Translations under genes and position numbers: made by a program
NCBI RefSeq assembly: GCF_900117415.1
Contig: NZ_FPEI01000006.1
Location: 1,860,001 to 1,924,000, forward strand
Source of the DNA: Hyphomicrobium sp. CS1BSMeth3
GTDB taxonomy: Bacteria > Pseudomonadota > Alphaproteobacteria > Rhizobiales > Hyphomicrobiaceae
Reading direction: 5' to 3'
DNA: 64,000 nt
Notes under the pieces: generated by a model
Database searches by the model: none
Told to the model about the DNA's origin: nothing
What the model saw: the letters and a program-made list of their open reading frames with translations, nothing else
Shown: positions 36,897 through 44,190 of the stretch, piece after piece
Position numbering within the stretch: position 1 is the first letter of the stretch
Layout of the letters: each line of letters opens with the position of its first letter

Positions 36897-38129
36897 TCAG
36901 GCTCTGCTGGTGGCGCTCGCTGCTGCAGCGACACGCGGGACCGGACGTTCGGCAATCGGCCAGTGCAGCAGGGCCGAGATCACGCCGAGGGCAACCGAGA
37001 GCCACCACATGGCGTCATAGGATTTCGTGAGATCGAACAGACGTCCGCCGAGCCAGACACCGGCGAACGCGCCGACCTGATGCGAGAGGAAGACGAAGCC
37101 GAACAGCATCGACATCCACTGCGTGCCGAAGAACGTCGCAACGAGACCGCTCGTCGGCGGGATCGTCGACAGCCAGAAGATGCCGAGCAGCCCACACAGC
37201 GTGATGACCGTCACCGGGGTCATCGGCAGGAAGAGAAAGCCGAGGAACAGCACCGCGCGCGCGAAGTAGATGAGGCTCAGAAGTCGGCGCTTCTCGATGT
37301 ACCGGCCCGATTGCCCGGCGAGGAAGGTGCCGACAATGTTGGCAATGCCGACGACCGAGAGCGCGACCGGCCCCACCCAGCCCGGCAAGCCTTGATCCAC
37401 GGTGAAAGCCGGCAGGTGCACCATGATGAACGACACATGGAAACCGCAGACGAAGAAGCCTGCCGTCAGCAGCCAGTAGCTCGGATGCCTGAAGGCTTCG
37501 GCAAGTGCCTCCCGCACGGACTGGTCGCGCGCGGGGCCATCGACGCGGACGGGCTTGCCGCCGATCGGCCACGCAATCGGAATCAGCAGCGCCGTAATGA
37601 CCATCAGCCAGACGAGGCTCTGCTGCCAGCCGACGAACTCGATGAGAAAGTGCATGACCGGCAGCGCGACGAAGCCGCCGATGCCGGCCGCCATGCCGAT
37701 CGAGGCGATCGCAGAAAGGCGTTTGTCCGGCGGTGCGAGGCGGCCAATGGTGCCGACGAGCGACGTCACGCCCGTACCGCTGACGCCAATACCCATGAGC
37801 ATACCGCTGATCACGAGATCAGACGGCGACGTGGCGGCGTACATGAAATAGAGCCCCGCAATCGTCGCGAGCACGCACGCGACAACGACGCGCCCGGCGC
37901 CGAAGCTGTCGATCAGGGCGCCGGAAAAGGGGGCGCCGAGGCCCATCATGAGCTGCGTGAGAGCCATGGCGAGTGCGAACGGCTCACGGCCGATGCCAAG
38001 GGCAGCTGTAACGGGCTGGAGGTAGAGGCCCATGGATTGCGAGCGGCCCATGGAAATGCCGACGATCGTGCCGACGATCAGAATGAGCAGCCAGAGCGGC
38101 ATAAGGGATTGGGAGGAGGAAGAGCGCAT
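36897..38129 (-). CDS. MFS transporter
   Basis: A 410-residue, 12-TM major facilitator protein. A signature-like loop is seen as FGAGRVVVACVLATIAGLYFM between TM2 and TM3, and a central loop with PARDQSVREALAEA separates the halves. The sequence resembles monocarboxylate/OFA-type MFS members, with an N-terminal GRSQSMGLYLQPVTAALG. It lies between the thioesterase and MATE genes, all on the minus strand. Confidence 0.86.
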   Translation of the reverse strand: MRSSSSQSLMPLWLLILIVGTIVGISMGRSQSMGLYLQPVTAALGIGREPFALAMALTQLMMGLGAPFSGALIDSFGAGRVVVACVLATIAGLYFMYAATSPSDLVISGMLMGIGVSGTGVTSLVGTIGRLAPPDKRLSAIASIGMAAGIGGFVALPVMHFLIEFVGWQQSLVWLMVITALLIPIAWPIGGKPVRVDGPARDQSVREALAEAFRHPSYWLLTAGFFVCGFHVSFIMVHLPAFTVDQGLPGWVGPVALSVVGIANIVGTFLAGQSGRYIEKRRLLSLIYFARAVLFLGFLFLPMTPVTVITLCGLLGIFWLSTIPPTSGLVATFFGTQWMSMLFGFVFLSHQVGAFAGVWLGGRLFDLTKSYDAMWWLSVALGVISALLHWPIAERPVPRVAAAASATSRA

Positions 38130-38180
38130 ATGCTGACCTCGAGCAAAGGAATGATGCAGCAGTTCGCTTGCGAGTGAGCG

Positions 38181-38696
38181 TCAGCCCGCGGGGATCGGCA
38201 TGACGAGGCACGTCGTGGTGCCGTGGGCATAGAGCTTGCCTTCGGCATCGACGAGGCGCGCTTCCGCAGTTGCAATGCGCCCGCCGACGTGGATCACCTT
38301 CGCCTCGCACCTCAACTTGCCGCTGCTCTGGTGCACGGCGCGCACGAAGCTGACGGCAAGATCGACCGTCGTGAAGCCTTGGCCCGCCTTGAGCGTCGAA
38401 TGCACGGCGCAGCCCAAGGCCGAGTCGAGAACGGTCGACATCCAGCCGCCGTGCACCGTGCCGAGCGGGTTGCGGAAGCGGTCGGAGGGCAGGCCCTCGA
38501 ATATGACGCGGCCGTGCTCGGCTTCGACGAGAATGAAGTCGAGGACCTCGCAGATCGGCGGCGCAGGAAACGTGCCGCTGATCATTGCGTGCAGAAACTC
38601 GAGGCCGGACATCGAGGTCGCCGTCTTGAAATCGGACACGCCGAACGTCACCGGTCGTCCGGCGAGACGCTCGATTGGGCTCATTTCCTTGCTCAT
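38181..38696 (-). CDS. PaaI-family thioesterase (hotdog fold)
   Basis: A 171-residue hotdog-fold protein. The catalytic region is seen as PLGTVHGGWMSTVLDSALGCAVHS, with the HGG motif of PaaI/4HBT thioesterases. It would hydrolyse acyl-CoA or aryl-CoA. Its gene is preceded 18 bp upstream by a copy of the MarR operator, so it is probably repressed by the adjacent MarR protein, and the MFS and MATE genes follow downstream. Confidence 0.87.
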   Translation of the reverse strand: MSKEMSPIERLAGRPVTFGVSDFKTATSMSGLEFLHAMISGTFPAPPICEVLDFILVEAEHGRVIFEGLPSDRFRNPLGTVHGGWMSTVLDSALGCAVHSTLKAGQGFTTVDLAVSFVRAVHQSSGKLRCEAKVIHVGGRIATAEARLVDAEGKLYAHGTTTCLVMPIPAG

Positions 38697-38713
38697 GATC
38701 GTCGCTCCATTTC

Positions 38714-38725
38714 CTGCATATGCAG
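38714..38725. promoter_or_regulatory. Putative MarR operator, upstream of the thioesterase gene
   Basis: The perfect palindrome CTGCATATGCAG; with flanks it reads CCTGCATATGCAGATATA, the reverse complement of the site at 39205-39224. It is 18 bp before the thioesterase start and close after the marR stop. Confidence 0.7.
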
Positions 38726-38747
38726 ATATAGGGGCCGGTTTTGCTCT

Positions 38748-39206
38748 CTATTCGGCGAAGCGCTCCAGCACATAGTCGAGCGTGTCGTGCAGTGCGGCTG
38801 TTTCATCATCGCCGATCAGCTTGCGGACATGGTTCTGCGCCTCGCGCCATGCGGGGCGCGCATTCTCGAAAGTCTGGCGCCCGGCATCGGACAGGCTGAC
38901 CCAGCGCACGCGGCGATCGCGCCGATCCGGCTCGATCACCACGAGGCCCTTGCGGTGCAGCGGTTGCAGATTGCGCGTGAGCGTCGTCGGATCCATCAGG
39001 AGTTGCTCGGCGAGCCCGCCGATCGCGACGCGTCCGGCCACCAAGAGATTGGCGAGAACACCATATTGCGTGATCGTCAGGCCCGTCGCCTCGAGATGAC
39101 GATCATAGATCTGGGTAACGCGCCGCGCCGCCTTCCTCAGGCGCATGGCCGTGCACCCTCGTGCGCGCCGCGGCTGTTCTGAAGTCTTTGCTTCCATGAT
39201 GCCCAT
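38748..39206 (-). CDS. MarR-family transcriptional regulator
   Basis: About 152 residues from the ATG at 39206 (MGIMEAKTSEQ); the ATG at 39197 gives 149. It has the winged-helix core TITQYGVLANLL ... IGGLAEQLLMDPTTLTRNLQPLHRKGLVVIEPDRRDRRVRWVSL, the typical recognition helix and wing. Likely a ligand-responsive repressor of the thioesterase-MFS-MATE genes. Its own start is within a few bases of the operator, which suggests autoregulation and perhaps a leaderless transcript, since no clear ribosome site is visible. Confidence 0.86.
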   Translation of the reverse strand: MGIMEAKTSEQPRRARGCTAMRLRKAARRVTQIYDRHLEATGLTITQYGVLANLLVAGRVAIGGLAEQLLMDPTTLTRNLQPLHRKGLVVIEPDRRDRRVRWVSLSDAGRQTFENARPAWREAQNHVRKLIGDDETAALHDTLDYVLERFAE

Positions 39207-39224
39207 ATATCTGCATATGCAGGC
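39205..39224. promoter_or_regulatory. Putative MarR operator at the marR start
   Basis: ATATATCTGCATATGCAGGC, with the perfect 12-bp palindrome at 39211-39222. The same 17-18 bp (TATATCTGCATATGCAGG) occurs reversed at 38714-38731. Its position over the marR start fits repression by steric block. Confidence 0.7.
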
Positions 39225-39283
39225 ATTGGCAAGCTGCGCGCGCGTGATTGGGCACCCCGCCAGACGCAAAGCGGTGCACCCCG

Positions 39284-39730
39284 CTACGCGCCGGCAGCGG
39301 GGCCAGCCGCGGCTTCATCAGTGACAACAAGAAGATAGCCGCCCTCTGCGCCGACAACGCGGACCCAGGTGCCGACAGCACAATCCGGCCCCCGGGCGCG
39401 CCAGACCGAGTCGCCGACGCGGACTTTCCCCTCGCCGCCGGAAATGGGCTCCACGACGCGCACGACGCGGCCGATGGTCTGCGCCTCGCGCCGATTGAGG
39501 AGCGGCTCTTCGCTGCGCCCGCGCGCTCGCCGGGCCCAAAAAAGGTCGATCAGAAAATCGAGTGCCAGAAGTCCGGCTGCAGCAACGATCAGCCACCACC
39601 CGCTCGCACTTCCCTTGATTGCCGTGAACACGCCGTAGACGCCGAGCGGCACCGCGATCCACGGCAGCATCATGCCCAGCAGGCCCGTGAGCCAGGCAAT
39701 CCCACCGGGTTCGTTCTCAGGCCGAGACAC
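39284..39730 (-). CDS. NfeD-like membrane protein with OB domain (downstream copy)
   Basis: A 148-residue protein with two TM segments (about 13-35 and 43-64) and a C-terminal OB-like NfeD domain (EGKVRVGDSVWRARGPDCAVGTWVRVVGAEG). NfeD proteins partner with SPFH/stomatin-type scaffold proteins in membrane microdomains. Its start overlaps the end of the next NfeD gene by 14 bp, so the two are translated together. Confidence 0.8.
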   Translation of the reverse strand: MSRPENEPGGIAWLTGLLGMMLPWIAVPLGVYGVFTAIKGSASGWWLIVAAAGLLALDFLIDLFWARRARGRSEEPLLNRREAQTIGRVVRVVEPISGGEGKVRVGDSVWRARGPDCAVGTWVRVVGAEGGYLLVVTDEAAAGPAAGA

Positions 39731-40172
39731 GCTCCACCATTAGCACGGCATCATGGACGTCTTTTACCCGAACGCGCGTACCTGCGGGCACATCCTCGCC
39801 TTCGGCCTGCCAGAGCGTGTCGCCGACCCGCACACGCCCGCGACCGCCCTTGATGGCTTCAGCGACGACGAACTCGCGCCCGACATACTGATGGCTGCGC
39901 ACATTCAGATCGGGGACATCGGTGATGTTCACGTGAGAACGCGCATACTTCCGTACGGCAAATGCCGTGGCGACGGAGATCGCCGCGAAGATGACGAGCT
40001 GCCACGGCCAGGAAATATCCGTCGCGAAGACGATACCGCCGACGACGAGCGCCGCCGTCCCGAACCAGACCATATTGACGCCCGGCACGACGGCCTCGAG
40101 CGCGTAGAGAACCAATGCAAGAATGAGCCAGTTCCAGGGCCCGAGACCGGAGAGAAAGGACATCAATGACAT
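39717..40172 (-). CDS. NfeD-like membrane protein (upstream copy)
   Basis: A 151-residue protein from the ATG at 40172 (MSLMSFLSGLGPWNW). It has TM segments near residues 11-35 and 38-70, and a C-terminal OB-fold domain with RVRVGDTLWQAEGEDVPAGTRVRV. It follows the paraslipin gene on the same strand and overlaps the second NfeD gene. The pair is unusual: the common arrangement has one short NfeD per paraslipin. Confidence 0.83.
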   Translation of the reverse strand: MSLMSFLSGLGPWNWLILALVLYALEAVVPGVNMVWFGTAALVVGGIVFATDISWPWQLVIFAAISVATAFAVRKYARSHVNITDVPDLNVRSHQYVGREFVVAEAIKGGRGRVRVGDTLWQAEGEDVPAGTRVRVKDVHDAVLMVERVSA

Positions 40173-40296
40173 GGCGCAAACCCAGCTTGCCTGCCTGAGC
40201 GCACGGACGTGCAGCGGCGGCGACCGCACGCGCAGAATACAGGGGAGACAGCCCGTCAGGTAAGAGCCCGGCAGTCACGCCGGGCTCAAATCGTCA

Positions 40297-41322
40297 TCAC
40301 GCGCCGGCGCGCGGCACGCTACCTGAATTGGGCCGCCCGCCCGTCGGCCGCGGCGGAGCCCCCTCCCGGTTGCCGAACGCCGCGCCGGCAATCTCGGCGA
40401 TGCCCGCAATGGAGCCGATCACCGAGGCTGCCTCGAGCGGCATCATCAGCACCTTCTGATTGGGCGAGCGCGCGATCTGCTCCAGCGCCTTCATATAGTT
40501 GTTCGCAACGAAGTAGTTGATGGCCTGAACGTCACCGGCCGCAATGGCCTGCGAGACCATGCGGGTTGCCTCGGCTTCGGCCTGGGCCGCGCGCTCGCGC
40601 GCCTCGGCTTCGCGGAAGGCTGCTTCCTTCTTGCCTTCTGCTGCGAGAACCACCGCCTGCTTCTCGCCCTCGGCCTTGAGGATATCGGCCTGGCGTTCAC
40701 CCTGCGCCTTGAGGATCGCGGCCTCGCGCAGGCCTTCGGACTCGAGGATCTGAGCGCGCTTCTCGCGCTCGGCCTTCATCTGGCGGGCCATGGAGTCGAC
40801 GAGATCACGCGGCGGCGCGATGTCCTTGATCTCGATGCGCGTCACCTTCACGCCCCAGGCCTCGGTCGCGTGATCGACGACGTCGAGCAGCTTCGCGTTG
40901 ATCGTATCGCGATTGGAGAGCAGCTCGTCGAGGTCCATCGAGCCCATGACCGTGCGGATGTTGGTCATGGTCAGATTGATGATCGCCGCTTCGAGGCCCT
41001 CGACCTCGTAGGCCGCCTTGGCGGCGTTGAGCACCTGGAAGTAGGTCACGCCGTCGACGCGGACCATGGCGTTGTCGCGCGTGATGACATCCTGGCTCGG
41101 GATCTCCATCACCTGCTCTTTCATGTTCATCTTGTAGCCGACGCGTTCCATGACCGGGATCAGGATGTGCAGGCCCGGCGTCAGCGTCCGCGTGTAGCGG
41201 CCGAAGTTCTCGATCGTCCAGTTATAGCCTTGCGGGACGATCTTCACGGTCGACCATAGCGCCACCGCCGCAAGGACGATCAGCAACAGGCCGAATATCT
41301 CGAAGCCACCAAAGGGTTGCAT
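40297..41322 (-). CDS. SPFH/Band 7 protein, paraslipin type (QmcA-like)
   Basis: A 341-residue protein with one N-terminal TM anchor (about 7-27), an SPFH/PHB domain (about 30-185: VPQGYNWTIENFGRYTRTLTPGLHILIP) and a long charged, Glu/Ala/Lys-rich coiled coil. It assembles into membrane scaffolds and is linked to quality control by FtsH-type proteases in other bacteria. The start is at ATG 41322 (MQPFGG). The two NfeD genes follow on the same strand. Confidence 0.9.
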   Translation of the reverse strand: MQPFGGFEIFGLLLIVLAAVALWSTVKIVPQGYNWTIENFGRYTRTLTPGLHILIPVMERVGYKMNMKEQVMEIPSQDVITRDNAMVRVDGVTYFQVLNAAKAAYEVEGLEAAIINLTMTNIRTVMGSMDLDELLSNRDTINAKLLDVVDHATEAWGVKVTRIEIKDIAPPRDLVDSMARQMKAEREKRAQILESEGLREAAILKAQGERQADILKAEGEKQAVVLAAEGKKEAAFREAEARERAAQAEAEATRMVSQAIAAGDVQAINYFVANNYMKALEQIARSPNQKVLMMPLEAASVIGSIAGIAEIAGAAFGNREGAPPRPTGGRPNSGSVPRAGA

Positions 41323-41471
41323 TGTTCCAGTCCTTCCTAGAGCGCCGCACTGTCGAAACACGCACGAATCTTCGTGCTTCTCCTGTCTGAAACAGTCAAA
41401 ACAAGGTAAATGAACAGTAAACTAATTTTTTGAAGAAAGTCGGACATTGCGAAACGGCAGCAGCAAGATCC

Positions 41472-41500
41472 ATAAAATGCACCTGCAAATCGCATTTTAT
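41472..41500. repeat. Short AT-rich inverted repeat
   Basis: ATAAAATGC and GCATTTTAT (9-bp perfect arms) with an 11-bp spacer, between the hemH stop (41541) and the paraslipin start. It could end hemH transcripts, or be an operator; there is no strong T-run in the minus sense. Confidence 0.4.
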
Positions 41501-41540
41501 CACGCGCTGAATTGACGGCCGAACGGCCGGCACATGTTCC

Positions 41541-42581
41541 TCAGATCCAGCCCTGCAGCTCGCGCCGCACGACGGTCTCGATCACAGAAATGCCCTCGGG
41601 ATCGTCATTGAGGGCCGTGAGATAGGCGAATTTCTCGCCGCCATTTTCCATGAAGTAGTGGCGGTTTTCGACGTCGAGCTCCTCGAGCGTCTCAAGACAG
41701 TCGGCGGTGAAGCCGGGGGCTACCAGCGCGAGCCGGCGCACGCCTTCGCGGGCAAGACGCTTGACGGTCTCGTCCGTATACGGCTGCAGCCAGATGTCGT
41801 TGCCGAAACGCGATTGGAATGTCGTGAGCCAGCGCCCTTCGTCCCAACCGAACGCGGCGCGCAGAAGGCGCGATGTTTTCTGGCACTGACAATAATAGGG
41901 ATCGCCCTGATGGAGATACTTTTCGGGCATTCCGTGAAAGGTCACGATAATCCGCTCGGGCTCGAAATCCAGTTTTGCCAATTGCCGGCGCATCGATGCC
42001 GCCAGCGCCTCGATATAAGCCGGATCATCGTGCCACGCCGGGGCAACGCGAATGGCCGGTTGCCAGCGCATGTCCATGAGCGCGCGGAAGGCCTGATCGC
42101 ACGCCGTCGCGGTCGTCGCAGCCGCATACTGCGGATAGAGCGGCACGATCAGAATGCGCTCGCACCCCTGCGACATGAGCCATTCGAGCCGGCTCGCCGT
42201 GGCCGGGCTCGCATAGCGCATGGCCCAGTCGACGACGATACCCGGCTTGTCCTGCAGGGCTGCGGCGAGCTTCTCCGCCTGCGATCGCGTGATCGTTTTC
42301 AGCGGGCCTTCGTCGCGCTCCTTGTTCCAGATGGAGTCGTAATCGCGCCCTTTGGGACCCGGCCGCACCGTCAGGATGATGAAATTGAGGATCGGCCACC
42401 ACTTCCAGCGCGGCTCCTCGATGACGCGCCTATCGGACAGGAACTCCTTGAGATAGCGGCGCATGGACCAGTAGTCGGTCGCATCGGGCGTGCCGAGGTT
42501 GAGGAGCAGCACGCCGACCTTGCCGTGCGCCACCTTTGGGTGCGCGGCCGGGAGCGTCGACGATGAAGTCTCGCGTTGCAT
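41541..42581 (-). CDS. hemH: Ferrochelatase
   Basis: The last step of heme synthesis: insertion of Fe2+ into protoporphyrin IX. The 346-residue protein has the usual length and shows GVLLLNLGTPD at the start, the central LYPQYAAATTA, and the active-site region IVTFHGMPEKYLHQGDPYYCQCQ with the conserved His. The start is taken at ATG 42581; the frame is open to 42662. It follows ntrX on the same strand, but two large palindromes and over 200 bp separate them. Confidence 0.95.
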   Translation of the reverse strand: MQRETSSSTLPAAHPKVAHGKVGVLLLNLGTPDATDYWSMRRYLKEFLSDRRVIEEPRWKWWPILNFIILTVRPGPKGRDYDSIWNKERDEGPLKTITRSQAEKLAAALQDKPGIVVDWAMRYASPATASRLEWLMSQGCERILIVPLYPQYAAATTATACDQAFRALMDMRWQPAIRVAPAWHDDPAYIEALAASMRRQLAKLDFEPERIIVTFHGMPEKYLHQGDPYYCQCQKTSRLLRAAFGWDEGRWLTTFQSRFGNDIWLQPYTDETVKRLAREGVRRLALVAPGFTADCLETLEELDVENRHYFMENGGEKFAYLTALNDDPEGISVIETVVRRELQGWI

Positions 42582-42624
42582 AGGGCTCACTTTGATGCCG
42601 CTCGGTGCGCTCTGCGACTCCGCT

Positions 42625-42696
42625 AGTGTGATGATCGAGAAATTCGCCAGATCGTTCGGCACGGTAGGGAGCGAATTTCTCGATCTGAATCACACT
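42625..42696. repeat. Long palindromic element R1 (first of a pair)
   Basis: Outer arms AGTGTGAT/ATCACACT, inner arms GATCGAGAAATTCGC/GCGAATTTCTCGATC (15 bp perfect), and a 23-base loop. Only 15 bp separate it from R2. See the finding on the palindrome family. Confidence 0.85.
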
Positions 42697-42711
42697 TGCA
42701 AGTCTATGATT

Positions 42712-42789
42712 CTAGTGTCCCTTTTGATTCCGAAGTTCGCTCGGGACGCCAGCATCGAGGTCAAGCGAACTTCGGAATCGGGACACTAG
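42712..42789. repeat. Long palindromic element R2 (second of the pair)
   Basis: Outer arms CTAGTGTCCC/GGGACACTAG, inner arms GATTCCGAAGTTCGCT/AGCGAACTTCGGAATC, loop 22 bases. Its right end overlaps the TAG stop codon of ntrX (42786-42788 on the minus strand). Confidence 0.85.
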
Positions 42790-44165
42790 GAAGCGCGCTG
42801 CTCCGACCCGACGCCCAGTGCGCGCAGCTTGCGGTGCAGCGCCGAGCGCTCCATGCCGACGAACTCCGCCGTGCGCGAGATATTGCCGCCAAAGCGGTTG
42901 ATCTGCGCGAGCAGATACTCACGCTCGAAGATCTCGCGCGCCTCGCGGAGCGGCAGCGACATCAGGTGCTCGGCACCGCCGTTCACCGGCAGCGGCACGT
43001 TCGAGCCGATCTCCTCGGGCAGCATGTCGGCCGTGATCACCGTGCCGGGATCACCGCCCGCAAGGATCATCAGGCGCTCGATGTTGTTCCTGAGCTCGCG
43101 CACATTGCCCGGCCAGTCGTGCGCCTGGAGAACGGCGACGGCATCGTCGCCGATGCGGCGCGGCGAAAGACCCGAGGCGGTCGCCACCTGCTGGACAAAG
43201 TACTCGATGAGCGACGGAATATCATCGCGCCGCTCGGCTAGGCTCGGCACCCGCAGCGGCACCACATTGAGGCGGTGATAGAGGTCGTTGCGGAAACGCT
43301 CCTCCTGCATTTCCCGCTCGAGATCGCGGCTCGTCGAGGAAATGATCCTCACGTCCACGGCCACCTTGGGTCCGCCGCCAATGCGCTGGAACTTCTGCTC
43401 GACGAGAACGCGGAGCACCTTGCCCTGCGTCTCGAGCGGCATGTCCGCCACCTCGTCAATATAGAGCGTGCCGCCGTGCGCCTCCTCGAGCGCACCAACC
43501 TTGCGCGGACCCGAGCGGTCCTCCGTGCCGAAGAGCTCTTCCTCGACGCGATCCGGCGCCATGGCGGCGGCATTGAGCACGACGAAGGGGCCATCAGCGC
43601 GGCTCGACTTCGCGTGGATCACACGCGCGGCCAGCTCCTTGCCGGAGCCCGAAGCACCGCGGATGAGTATGCGGCTGTTGGTCGGCGCGACGCGCTCGAT
43701 CTGATTGCGGAGCTGGTTGATCGCGGCCGACTTGCCGACCATCTCCGAGCTCTGCACGGAGCGCTCGCGCAGCGTCTTGACCTCGCGACGGAGCTGCGAG
43801 GCTTCGAGCGCGCGCAGCGTGACGAGAACGAGCCTGTCAGCCTTGAACGGCTTCTCGATATAGTCGTAGGCGCCGCGCCGGATGGCCGTCACCGCGGTTT
43901 CGATATTGCCGTGCCCCGAGATGATGACAACGGGCAGGTCGGGATGCTGCTTCTTGATGGCCGAGAGCATCTCGAGACCGTCGAGGCGGCTTCCCTGCAG
44001 CCAGATGTCCAGAATGATGAGATGGGGGCGGCGCTCCTCGATGGCCTTCAGTCCCTCGTCGGCATCGCGCGCCATGCGGGTACTGTGGCCCTCGTCCTCC
44101 AGGATGCCCGAGACGAGCTCACGGATATCCGCCTCGTCATCGACGATCAGAATGTCGGCTGCCAT
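42786..44165 (-). CDS. ntrX: Nitrogen-regulation response regulator NtrX
   Basis: A 459-residue response regulator. The receiver domain has Asp53 (LIILDIWLQ), followed by an AAA+ domain (Walker A GASGSGKE, near residue 170) and a Fis-type HTH (NISRTAEFVGMERSALHRKLR) at the C-terminus. The GAFTGA loop needed to contact sigma-54 is not present in the expected place (GTEDRSGPRKVGALEEAHGG), as usual for NtrX. It receives phosphate from NtrY, whose gene is 25 bp upstream. ATG 44165 is the start. Confidence 0.94.
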   Translation of the reverse strand: MAADILIVDDEADIRELVSGILEDEGHSTRMARDADEGLKAIEERRPHLIILDIWLQGSRLDGLEMLSAIKKQHPDLPVVIISGHGNIETAVTAIRRGAYDYIEKPFKADRLVLVTLRALEASQLRREVKTLRERSVQSSEMVGKSAAINQLRNQIERVAPTNSRILIRGASGSGKELAARVIHAKSSRADGPFVVLNAAAMAPDRVEEELFGTEDRSGPRKVGALEEAHGGTLYIDEVADMPLETQGKVLRVLVEQKFQRIGGGPKVAVDVRIISSTSRDLEREMQEERFRNDLYHRLNVVPLRVPSLAERRDDIPSLIEYFVQQVATASGLSPRRIGDDAVAVLQAHDWPGNVRELRNNIERLMILAGGDPGTVITADMLPEEIGSNVPLPVNGGAEHLMSLPLREAREIFEREYLLAQINRFGGNISRTAEFVGMERSALHRKLRALGVGSEQRAS

Positions 44166-44190
44166 CGGTTCTTCCCTCGAACTCAGTTGG

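Noticed and set aside
41472-41500. Possibility that this inverted repeat is another member of the R1-R7 family
   Set aside because: It is short, lacks the GAATTTC core and loop, and stands alone; it is listed separately as a simple hairpin.
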